DNA from: Camarhynchus parvulus
Taxonomy: Eukaryota > Chordata > Aves > Passeriformes > Thraupidae
Assembly: GCF_901933205.1 (NCBI RefSeq)
Contig: NC_044599.1
Location: 2,554,841-2,618,840, forward strand
Length of the DNA stretch: 64,000 nucleotides
Reading direction: 5' to 3'
Positions 11,935 to 22,059 of this stretch are shown here, piece by piece. Made by a program: the position numbers and the translations under genes. The notes beneath the pieces are model-generated. The model did no database searches and was not told where the DNA came from. It was given only the letters and a program-made list of their open reading frames with translations. How positions within the stretch are numbered: the stretch's first letter is position 1; every line of letters starts with the position of its first letter.

Positions 11935-12240
11935 AAATACTGCACTGAAGATATCATATATTGTATTTAAAATAGATCATATTGTACCGAAAATCGAATA
12001 TATAAATATGATCAGCTCATGGAATAGTTTTGTTAAGGACCTTAAAGATCATCCAGTCCAACCATCTGCCCCGGGAAGGGAACCTCCCACTAGACCAGGT
12101 TAATAACAAATAATAACATAATAATACAATAGCAAAAAAATACATTAATATATCGACATAGTAAAGCAATATTAGCAAAATTATCAATATTGCAGTACAA
12201 TGTTAGTAATATATTAATATAAAGTTTGGCACAAGTGACA
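11935..12240. other. AT-rich stretch with a CR1 fragment
   Basis: Bases about 12012-12100 (CATGGAATAGTTTTG, then GGACCTTAAAGATCATCC and AGTCCAACCATCTGCC) are a short CR1 LINE 3' fragment in antisense. The rest is unstructured AT-rich intron sequence of GALNT6. Confidence 0.6.
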
Positions 12241-14462
12241 CCTGTAAAATTAATTCCCCCCAGCACTTCCAGCCCCTAAATGCATCCCGAAATTAAAACA
12301 CCGGGAAAGGTGCAGGTTAAAAAAGGCCGGGGTATGTGCCACCCATCCCCACCACCACACACGAAACCGCCCCAAAAATTTCTTCTGGGACTGATCCGGA
12401 GGCTGCAGCCTCCCCCCGCCACCGCCCCTCGCACGCCAAAGTTAAAATAGAGCCCAAAATTTGCCAAAATATTTTTGGCCGCTGGGAAACAAAAAAGCCT
12501 TTTCCTGGGCATTCTCCTGTCTGCGAAGGAAAACTCGAGCAGACCGTGCAGTGCTCCGGGTTCGGCGGAGCTGGAGCAGCAGGTTCGGTGTCCGGTGCCA
12601 CGGCCACCGGGAGCTCGGCGCCAGCTCCCGAGTTTGCCCCGGGATCCACCGGAGGCTCTGAGCTTTCCACCACCCCCAAACTTCCCGCGGCTCCTCTTTG
12701 TGAGCCGCGGCCGCCGGAGCATGGACGAGCCCGGCGGGATCCATTCACCGCCATCTCCTCCTCCTCCTCCACTTCGGGGTCCCCCCCCTTCCCTCGGCTC
12801 CTTTTTCCCTTTTTCTTTTCATTCTCTCGGCAATGGGGCGGGGAAGGGCACCTGCCACAACTTCAAGGGCGAGGAGGTTTGGGCTGGGGAGGAGGGGAGG
12901 AGGAGGAGGAGGAGGAGGAGGAGGAGGAGGGTCCCGGGGTCCCCGCTTTGAGCGCCTCGGGATCAAAGCTGGACCACGCTTCACTGCCAAGAGCGCCCGG
13001 CCCCATCCAGCGCGGAAAAGCAGAATCGGGGAAAAAACCCCATCAATCCCCTGGTGTTCCCTGCCATTGCCTCGGAATTTCTGCCCCAAGCTGGGCGAAG
13101 GTGCCCCCACTCCACTCGTACCCCCGAGGTTTTCATTGCATGGTACAAGGGGGAGGGAAAAGAAACGGATTTTGGAGAAAAAAAAAAACCATTTCCATCA
13201 ACACCACCGCTGTCTGAGCTTCCTTCCTGCCACGTTGCTAATGAAGCTCGTTAGGTGTCGGTGCTAATTAACACCAGAGGGACACTCAGGTGTGCGGGGG
13301 GGCACAGGTTGTGCACAACAAGAGCTGCCGCTCCCAGGAGGCCCCAACCCCTTCCCAAAAAGCCAAATAGAAATAAAAATTTCCCCTCTGAAGGGCTGGG
13401 GTGGATTTGGCATGGAGCTCCAGGTGCACCTGCGGCCTCCGCTACCTGCGCTGTGAAATCCCAGGTGGATTCTGCTCTGTCCCATCCAACCCATCCCAAA
13501 AATCCCATATTGCCGCGGGGCTGGCCCTGCGCCCTGGAAAAACATCAAAATGATCCAGGGGAGCCTACTGGGGTCAGAAAAGGGGGGAATAAGGGGGAAA
13601 AAAGGGGCAAAAAAGGGGGCAAAAAGTTCGGTGGGAATTCCAGGACCATCCCCCGTGATGTGGGAGGGAGGGATGGTGGGAAGAGGTGAAAACAGAGATA
13701 CACTCGTGGAGGAAATAAAGAGAAATAAATAAAATACAAGCGGATTGACGCCGCCACTGCCTCAGGTGAGGCGGCCACCGGCTCCACGTGGCAGCGAGCC
13801 ACGATGACACCGGGAGGGGCAGGGACTGGGGAGCAGCGGGATTGCTCCCGGCGGGATTCAGTTCCAGTGGGAGGAACTGGATGTGCTGGGAGCTCACAGG
13901 GTCAGGATCCTGTCGGGCTCCCCCGTCCAGGTGGGATGAGTCAGGGGGTCCCGGAGCCGCTCCCGGGGTGTGGGATGGGAGCTCCCGGAGATGGGGGCTC
14001 TGTGAGGGTCTCTGCCCCGCCGGGGTCCTGGGGTGCCCCGTGGGGCTGATGGGGGCCGGGTCCTCCCAATGCCCTGCCCAGAACCACCGCAGCCCCTAGA
14101 GCCGCTCCGGGGGCTCCATCCGGATCCCCCGGCCCGGGGGACTCCATCCCAGGACCACCTGAACCCCCTTGCACCGGGACCCCCGAGCACCCAACCCCCA
14201 GGAGGGTCCCTCACCAGGACCACCCTGTTCCCCCTTCCCCCGGGCCGGGGGCTCCGCGCCGGGAGCCTCCAGTACCCTTTACCGTGAGGGGGGATCGGCA
14301 CCGGGACCCCCAGACCCCCTTACCGTGAGGGGGGCTGCACACCGGGACCTCGGGACCCTCTTTCCCGGCAAGAGCTCGGTACTGGGGCCCCCTTAGAGCA
14401 GAGGGGGGTTCAGCAGCGGGACCCCCGTCCCGTCCCGTCCCGTCCCTCCCCTCCCCTCTCAC
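12241..14462. other. GALNT6 first intron, no exon recognised
   Basis: Contains a (GGA)n microsatellite near 12888-12932 and GC-rich low-complexity sequence. A pair of TAATTA/TTAG-type homeodomain-like sites lies at 13236-13272. The open frames are proline-, serine- or glycine-rich products of base composition; none shows a domain. Confidence 0.5.
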
Positions 14463-14580
14463 CGGCTCCACAGCGGCTGCGGGGCCGCAGGTGCGTCCGG
14501 GTGGGGCGGGGCCACCCGCGCTGCCTGTCCCCGCCTCCCGGGCAGGTGCACGGGCGGGGCCGCCGCGGTCCTAAATCCGC
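14463..14580 (-). promoter_or_regulatory. GALNT6: Probable GALNT6 promoter and non-coding first exon
   Basis: CpG-dense sequence with Sp1-like GGGCGGGG/CCCCGCC boxes. On the minus strand the strong donor GAGCCG|GTGAGAGG ends an exon at 14463, which would join the GALNT6 5'UTR acceptor at 11868. The transcription start is not determined; this is inferred from splice signals and composition only. Confidence 0.45.
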
Positions 14581-14760
14581 CCTGCCCGGGAAAAACGCCG
14601 GGTCTTAAAGGTGCCCTGCCCGGGAGAAACGCCGAGTCTTAAAGGTGCCCTGCCCGGGAGAAACGCCGAGTCTTAAAGGTGCCCGGCCCGGGAAAATGCC
14701 AGGTCCTGGAATTGCCCGCCCGTTCCGGGAATCACGCCCGGTGCAGGAGCCACCGGCCCC
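14580..14760. repeat. Short tandem repeat, CTTAAAGGTGCCCTGCCCGG
   Basis: Three to four units of about 35 bp (TCTTAAAGGTGCCC then GGGAGAAACGCCGAG) just upstream of the presumed GALNT6 first exon. Confidence 0.75.
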
Positions 14761-14775
14761 GAGCCTGAAATAGGG

Positions 14776-15950
14776 GAGCTGTGCTGGGACCAGTAAGGGA
14801 CTGGCACTGGGGACACTGGGAACCAGTAAGGGACTGGCACTGGGCATGCTGGGGGCCGCACGGGTAGGACCCCACGTGTACTGGGGGCCGGTAAGGCACT
14901 GGCACTGGGGACCAGTAAAGGACTGGCACTGGGGACACTGGGAGCTGCACGAGTAGGACCCCTCGTGTACTGGGACCAGTAAGGGACTGGCACTGGGGAC
15001 ACTGGGGACACTGGGAGCCACAGGATAGGACTCTACATGTACTGGGACCAGTAAGGAACTGGTACTGGGGATACTGGGAGATGCAGGGTAGGACCCCATG
15101 TGTACTGGGGACCAGTAAGGGACTAGAACTGGGGACACTGGGGACCAGTAAGGGGACTGGCACTGGGGACACTGGCAGCTGCAGGGTAGGACCCCACGTG
15201 TACTGGGACCAGTAAGGCACTGACACTGGGGACACTGGGAACCAATAAGGGACTGGCATTGGGGACACTGGGGACACTAGGGACCAATAAAGGATTGGCA
15301 CTGGGCATGCTGGGGGCCACACGGGTAGGACCGCACGTGTACTGGAACTAGTAAGAGACTGGCACTGGGGACACTGGGAACCAGTAAGGGACTGGCACTG
15401 GGGATACTGGAGGCCGCATGGGTAGGACCCCATGTATACTGGGACCAATAAGGGACTGGCACTGGGGACGCTGGGGACCAGTAAGGGACTGGCACTGGGG
15501 ACGCTGGGGACCAGTAAGGGACTGGCACTAGGGACACTGGGAGCCACAGGATAGGACTCTACATGTACTGGGACCAGTAAGGGACTGGCACTGGGGATAC
15601 TGGGAGCTGCACAACTAGGACCCCATGTGTACTGGGGACCGGTAAGGGATTGGTACTGGGGACACTGGGAGCCAGTAAGGGATTGGTACTGGGGACACTG
15701 GGGGCCGCAGGAATTCATGGAGATGCCAAGGTCTTGGCTCTAGGTGCGCTGGCACCAGTAAGAGACTGGCACTGAGGACACTGGGGTCCAGTAAGGGACT
15801 GGCACTGGGGATACTGGGAGCTGCACGAGCAGGACCCCACGTGTACTGGGGACCAGTAAGGGACTGGCGCTGGGGGTCCCAGGGATTTATGGAGGTGCCA
15901 AGGCCATGGCTCCAGGTGTGCTGGCACCAGTAAGTGCCCGGCACTGGGCG
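14776..15950 (+). repeat. Large minisatellite between GALNT6 and the TANK-like gene
   Basis: About 1.2 kb of units built from CCAGTAAGGGACTGGCACTG, GGGGACACTGGGA and GGTAGGACCCCA(C/T)GTGTACTG, in higher-order periods of about 38-110 bp. It separates two divergent promoters. Long open frames cross it because the unit lacks stops in some frames; they are not genes. Confidence 0.9.
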
Positions 15951-16199
15951 TGCTGGGAGAAGCAGGATGGGCACGGGGAAAGCCCCGGGGGGACGGGCCC
16001 GGGCGGGCTCCAACACCCAGCCCAGGATTTTCCCTTGGCTCCGGCGCTGCACGGAGGATTTGGGAGATTTGAGCTGGAGCAGAGCGAGGATTAATCGGGG
16101 TTATTGGGATATTAGCTGGAATATTAACTGGTTTACAGGGATGAGGTCTCCGGGGCACTAACACCTCTCAGCCCCAAATTAAAGCGCTAACGAGCTGGA

Positions 16200-16478
16200 A
16201 TAAGGCGTGAGGGGAAACTGAGGCACGGATTGGAGCCAATCCTCGGTCCCCACGAGCCCCCCGAGGCCTCCATCGCCCTGCCCGGGGCTTTTCCGAGCTC
16301 GTTCCGAAGCCGTCGCTCTCGCCCCTTTCGTTTCCTGCTTCGGAGGTTTCGCTCTTCGCTCACAGCCCGAGGGGGAAATTCCCACCCCCAAATTTGCTGC
16401 TGCTCGACTTTCAGCGCCCGCCGCCCTCAGCTCGGCGTCACCGCGGCCACCGGGCAGGCCCAGCACGGTCCCCGCACG
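16200..16478 (+). promoter_or_regulatory. CpG-rich promoter and probable non-coding exon 1 of the TANK-like gene
   Basis: CpG-dense sequence ending in a strong donor CGCACG|GTAAGTCA (exon end 16478) that would join the acceptor before 18006 or 17976. No ATG in frame with the coding exon is needed here. At 16324-16335 the sequence CCTTTCGTTTCC reads GGAAACGAAAGG on the minus strand and fits the IRF core AANNGAAA. The transcription start is unknown. Confidence 0.45.
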
Positions 16479-17975
16479 GTAAGTCACTTTTGGGGGAGAG
16501 AGAAGGATTTTGGGGTGGGCTGGGTGGCGGGGATGGGATTTTGGGGGTCCCGTTCCCCCCACCCCGCCGGGCTCTGCCGCTCGGAGCCGCTCTGCCCGCC
16601 CCGCAAACGGGAGTTTTGTGCTCCCGAATTGCTGCTTTTAATTGCAGTTTGGGAGAGGAGAGGCTTTTTTGGGACATAAAAAAATCTCCTGCAGCTTCGT
16701 CCTGGTGGCACCAGTCCGGGGGAAACGAGGAGTCGGGACCCGAAGAACCCCGGCAGGGCTGGAATGAAATCCATAACAAAATCCAAATAACAATCCAATA
16801 ACAAAATCTTCCCAGGCTTGTTAGGGAGAGGTGGCTCGGAGTCACACTCCAATTAATTATTAATTGGCGTCTTTATAGACAACTCCCAGGCAAAACAAAG
16901 CTTGAATTAGAGGTGGAGTTGGCTGCCTTGGGAGGCAGCGGGGTAAAAATGTTTACTTTAAAGGTTTTCAGGAGCAGAGGATCCCAAAGAGCCAAAACTG
17001 GGGTGAAGTCACCCCTCGGTGCGGGGCGAGCACCGCAATTCCCTGCGCCGGGAGCAAACCTTACCATTGCCTCTGAGGTTTTCCTCGCTCCAAGCGCATT
17101 TCCTTCGGGATTTCTGCCCCTCATCCCTCCCGGGGAATCCACAGCGTCGGCTCCATCCAACCCTCCAGCCAAACCCCTAATTTGAGCCGCAGCTTAAATT
17201 TAACGCCGAGCTGAAACTCGCAGCCCTGAGCGGCAGCAAACCTGGAGGAGCTGACAGGAAGCCAGGCTGATTTGCATATTATGCTAATTAGGATGGCGCG
17301 AACCTTTCAGATTCCCTTTGCAGATGGTTTGCAGATTTGTGCCCAGCTTTGGGTTTATTTATTATCTTTTCACCCGGTAATAATTGGTGCAAGACGGGAA
17401 AACTGGGAAGTTTAATCCATAATACAGCTGTTAAAGAGGGAACAAACGTGGGGAACGCAGTTTTTCTCCATAATGCCAGTATTTGGTTAATTGATGCTGG
17501 ATGGTGCTTCCTGAGGTATTTTTTGGGAGGAGAAAGGGCTGAGCAGCTCAAAAAAGGGAATTTTGTCCCCACCCATGGACATCATTCCTTGGATGGGTTT
17601 GTTCTTGGGACTTTTTTGCTTTCACGCCCAAAAATTTCGATCCTTCGGTGCTGAGTTGGAAACACAACTTTTCCCAGATAGATTTTTTTACTGAACGAGA
17701 TTTTTGTGCTGTTTGGAGCTCTTGGAAGCTGTGGGGGAGCGGTGGAAAAGCCCAGCTCGGCTCCTCTTAGGAAGAATTTCTTCCCTTTTCTTATTTTTTT
17801 TTTTTTCTAAATTATGAGAGAACTGGGAAAGCTTCTCTGTGCAATCCCTCACACCTGCAGCACCCGATCCTTCCCATCCCACCAGCTTGGGATGTCCCTA
17901 GCAGCTCCTCCTGCCCTTGGATAACACCAGGTACCAGCGGATGATGATTAATATGGTTATTATTGCTGTTCCCAG
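16479..17975. other. Intron 1 of the TANK-like gene; no exon recognised
   Basis: No repeat of note. At 17269-17290 the sequence GATTTGCATATTATGCTAAT joins a POU octamer (ATTTGCAT) to a homeodomain-like TAAT site, which could be a regulatory element. I looked for an upstream coiled-coil exon like that of TANK and saw none. Confidence 0.4.
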
Positions 17976-18010
17976 GTGCTCGTTGCCTCTCCCACCCCTG
18001 CCCAGGTGCG

Positions 18011-21000
18011 ATGGAGATGCAGGAGGTGTTCCTGCAGCTCTGGGGGGAGCTGGCCAGGCTGCAGGAGCTGTGCTCGGAGCAGGGGCGGCTCCTCCGGAAG
18101 CTGAGGGCCAGGAAGGGACCGGTCCTGGGTGAGTGGGAGTTGCGGGGTCCCCAGACTGCACACTGGGGTCATTCCCAGCTCGGTCCTGGCAGAGTCAGTT
18201 CCCAGGTTTATCGTGGCAGGATCGTTCCCACTTTTATCCCGGCACGGTCATTCCTATCTTTATTCTGGCTGGGTCATCCCCACCTCGGTCCTGGCAGGGT
18301 TATCGGTCCTGGCAGGGTCATTCCCACATTTATCCTGGCAGGGTCATTCCCACTTTTATCCTGGCAGGGTGAATCCCACCTCGGTCCCGGCAGGGTCATT
18401 CCCACCTTGGTCCTGGCAGGGTTACTGGTCCTGGCTAGGTCATTCCCACTTTTGTCCTGCAGGGTCATTCCCAGCTTTATCCAGGCTGGGTCATCCCCAC
18501 CTCGGTCCTGGCAGGGTTATTGGTCCCGGCAGGGTCATTCCCACATTGGTCCTGGCAGGGTCAGGGTCATTCCCACCTTTATCCCGGCAGGGTCATTCCC
18601 AGCTTTATCGAGGCAGGGTCATCCCCACCTCGGTCCCGGCAGGGTTACTGGTCCTGGCAGGGTCATTCCCACCATTATCCTGGCTGGGCCACTCCCACTT
18701 TTATCCTGGCAGGGTCATCCCCACCTTGGTCCTGGCAGGGTTATTGGTCCTGGCTAGGTCATTCCCACTTTTATCCTGGCAGGGTCATCCCCACCTCGGT
18801 CCTGGCAGGGTTATTGGTCCTGGCAGGGTCATTCCCACCTTTATCCCGGCAGGGCGAATCCCACCTCGGTCCCAGCAGGGTCATTCCCACCTTGGTCCTG
18901 GCAGGGTTGTTGGTCCTGGCTAGGTCATTCCCATTTTTATCCTGCAGGGTCATTCCCAGGTTTATCCAGGCTGGGTCATCCCCACCTCAGTCCCGGCAGG
19001 GTTACTGGTCCTGGCAAGGTCATTCCCACCTCGGTCCTGGTGCCCTCAGAAGTTCCTCTGGTGGGGTGAAGGGGCTCGGAGCAGGAACGTGCCCTGAGCC
19101 CTCGTGGCTTTGGGTGCTGCTGCTCAGGGATGCTCCTGCTCCTGGGACCATCACCTGGACAGGGTGGGAGCAGGGCTGGGGAGGATCTACAGCACAGAAA
19201 ACACCCAGGAACTCTCTGGTTTTCCAAGGATTCCCCTGTCTGTACTGTCCTCTCCCCCCCAAACACTTATAGCAGCCCCACGGGGTCTGGCACCATTTCC
19301 CCACCCCTAAAATGGGAATTTTGTGGTCGGGAGGGATCGGTTTGGACAAAGCTGTGCTGGGAAACTGCAGCCTCCCCGCCCTGGGGCTCCCTCCTCTCCA
19401 CCTGCATCCTTCCAGGACTTAAACCAAAGCCTTTCCTGGGAATAACACAGAGTTTGGGAGCACGGGGATGTTCTGGTCTCCTGAGGGAGATGATGGTCCC
19501 CCACCCCTGGCTGTCCTCAGTGTCCTTGCTCTGGTGGCCCTGGCTTCAGAGGGGACAGGTGAGCTCTGCCAGCCCAGGGGGTTCCCCAAGCCCAAGGGGA
19601 AAATGGAGCAATGGAAAGAGAGAAAAACCCCTTTGGATTCCCAGGAATGAATTCCAGGAATGAGCTGGGGGGGCTCCCTCCTCTCCACCTGTGTCCTGCC
19701 AGGATTTAAACCAAAGCCTTTCCTGGGATGAACCTGGAGTTTGGGAGCATGGGGATGTCCCAGCCTCTTGAGGAAGATGATGGTCCCCCATGCCTCAGCC
19801 CTTCCTGGCTGTCCTCAGTGTCTTTTCTCTGGTGGCCCTGGAGAGCTCTGCCAGCCCAGGTTCCAATGGGAAACCAGAGCAATGGAAAGAGAGAAAAAAC
19901 CCTTTGAACTCCCAACAATGACCCCTCTGCCTCCCTCTCTCCCAAAGACATCCCGGTGTCGCTGCCTGTCCAGTGCACGGAGGATGTGGGGACAGGGGAC
20001 AGCCAGAGGTCACCTGAGAGCCACCAAAACCACCCAGGAGCTCTGACATCCTCCACACCCCACCTGGAGGGCTCTGCCTGTCCCATGGGACAGCCTCGGC
20101 CCACCAAGAGGCTCCCCCCGAGCCCTGGGCACAGCACAGGAGCCACAGGAGCTGCAGGTCCAGGCAGCACCGAGGGGGACGAGGGGGAAGCGCTCGCCCG
20201 CAGGAGAACCTGGATCCTCCCGGTGCCCTGGGAAGGAGGGAGAGCTCCCTGCAGCCCTCGGCAGCTGGAGACACCAAATCCAGGGCCTGGGGGCTCCTTC
20301 CCAAATCTTCTGGATCTCTACGAAGCCCCTGAAGCGCTTGAGAGGGAAGAGGCTCCCAGGGATGTGGCTCTGGTGGAGATCCGAGGGCCTGTGAAGGTAA
20401 CGGGGGGAATTTGGGTCATGGCATCAGGGACCCTTCACCCTCCTCTCCATCAGCCCTGCACACATGGGAAGCGTGGCAGAGTGCGGTTATTTCCTTAAAA
20501 ACTCTCTGGGCACCCAATTTTCTGGTTCCCAGGGGATTTGGGCACAGGAAAGCCCCTGAGGTCCGTCTGTCCATCCAGGACATCCCTCCCGTGATCCTCG
20601 GAGGCTTTGGGGATCCCTTGGAGGAGTCAGCTGGGGGAAAGTTTTCCCAACCTCCTTTGATTCTTCCAATTACACAGCTCCAAAGTATTTCCTTCATTCT
20701 CTCTGATCTCCACACCCCAAAACACATTTCCAAATAATTCCAAATGATTCCTGTCACTTTGAAAGGGATTCCAAACTCCTCCCTGAGTTCTGGCCCCTCC
20801 TGGTGAACCTTCACCCCAGTCCTGGCCTTCCCACCCAGGGTCCCTGGGATGCCAAACCCATTTTCTTTCATTCCTTTTCCTGAATGAAGCCCTTAAAAAT
20901 TTCTTTAATGGCTTCAGGGGCTGGGTATTCCCGGGGATAACTCTGATTTTGGGCTGGATTTGGGAGGGAGTTTTTGGAGGAGAAGGGGGAAGTGGGGCTG

Positions 21001-21454
21001 TGTCTGTTTGGGACGCCATCATCGCTCAGATGACAATGGCACGGGGACAGGTGACAGATGTGCTCCAGTTTGCTGCTTAAAGCCGATTTTCCTGCTCGTT
21101 TGGTCCATGGGAAGCGCTGGGGGAGGTTCAGGAGCCACACGGACACGGGATTGTGCAGTGGGATTTATGGGATGGGGTGAGGGGCAGTTCGAGCTCCCCC
21201 AAGCTCCAGCCCAGCCCGTTTTGGGTGGGGTCAGGCTCTGGGGGCTGGCCCAGGGCACTCCCGGGGGTTTCTCTGTCCCCAAATCCCCCTTTTCCTCACA
21301 GACCTGCTGGACTCCGGGCTGGGCGCTGGAGGAGGGGACGCTGAGCCCCAGCACTGAGGCTGCCCCGGGCTGTGAGCTGTGCCAGGAGATGCTGCCCTCG
21401 GAGGCAGCGGGACACGCGGAATATCTGAGCCCCCTTCTGCTCCACCTGGAGTAG
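18011..21454 (+). CDS. TANK-like adaptor protein (TRAF-binding motif plus degenerate C-terminal zinc finger), 239 aa
   Basis: Three coding exons: 18011-18128, 19948-20396, 21302-21454. Splice sites are GTGAGT and GTAACG donors with CCCAAAG and CCTCACAG acceptors; phases fit. Residues 1-39 form a leucine-rich amphipathic helix (LQLWGELARLQELCSEQGRL) resembling the helix before the TRAF site in TANK. Residues 40-52 read DIPVSLPVQCTED; P-V-Q-C-T-E fits the TRAF2/3 consensus PxQxT, and TANK has P-I-Q-C-T-D in the same place. A Pro/Gly/Ser-rich linker ends with VALVEIRGPVK, similar to the FEIQGIDP segment of TANK, then a W-x-P motif and CELC near the end, as in the TANK finger. TANK is about 425 aa with a longer N-terminal coil; that coil is absent here. 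The first finger histidine of TANK is Pro233 here; the last is kept (His237). The ATG has G at -3 and +4. Family assignment is by eye; other TBK1/TRAF adaptors are the alternative. Confidence 0.65.
18165..19045 (+). repeat. Minisatellite in intron 2 of the TANK-like gene
   Basis: Around 30 degenerate units of 27-30 bp with cores GGTCATTCCCAC, TTTATCCTGGCAGG and CTCGGTCCTGGCAGGGTT. It starts within about 40 bp of the exon donor at 18128, and the exon's last bases (CCGGTCCTGG) resemble the unit core. Confidence 0.88.
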
Positions 21455-21494
21455 GACTCGTCCTCCCAGCGGGAAATCCACGGATCTGTACCCT

Positions 21495-22040
21495 GAGCCA
21501 CGGGACAGAATCGGGATATTTGCATGGGACAGCCTCTGGACATCTCCACGGGACAGACTCTGGACATTTCCCATTTCCATGGGAAGATTCTGAAATTTCC
21601 ATTCATGGGAGATGAATCCACGGGACAGACTCTGGACATTTCCCATCTCCTCAGGACGGACTCTGGACATTTCCCATCTCCATGGGACAGATGCTGGACA
21701 TTTCCCATCTCCATGGGATGGACTCTGGACATTTCCGATTTCCACAGGACAGACTCTGGACATTTCCCATTTCCATGGGAAGATTCTGGACATTTCCACG
21801 GGACGGACTCTGAACATTTCCCATTTCCATGGGACAGAATCTGGACATTTCCCATTTCCATGGGAAGATTCTGGACATTTCCACGGGACAGACTCTGAAC
21901 ATTTCCCATTTCCACGGGACAGAATCGGGACATTTCCCATTTCCCATCTCCTCAGGACAGACTCTGGACATTTCCCATTTCCACGGGACAGACTCTGGAC
22001 ATCTCCTCAGGACGGACTCTGGACATTTCCAAGTTGGACT
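21495..22040 (+). repeat. Minisatellite in the 3' region of the TANK-like gene
   Basis: About 17 units of 28-36 bp with GGACAGACTCTGGACATTTC and CCATTTCCATGGGA. It begins about 40 bp after the stop codon (21452-21454), so it is probably in the 3'UTR. I saw no clear AATAAA nearby, so the transcript end is unknown. Confidence 0.88.
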
Positions 22041-22059
22041 CGATGGCCTCAGGGGCTCC

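Noticed and set aside
14605..15718. Open frame of 328 codons, minus strand
   Set aside because: Translation of the CCAGTAAGGGACTGG minisatellite; no start context or splice support.
18129..18923. Overlapping frames with SFPLLSWQGHSHFYPGR repeats
   Set aside because: Minisatellite in the TANK-like intron. The frames pass the exon donor without a break only because the unit lacks stops.
20570..20737. Possible extra exon of the TANK-like gene (DIPPVILGGFGDPLEESAGG)
   Set aside because: A good acceptor precedes it, but no donor follows and the frame ends without joining the last exon. The direct splice 20396 to 21302 is in phase and matches TANK better.
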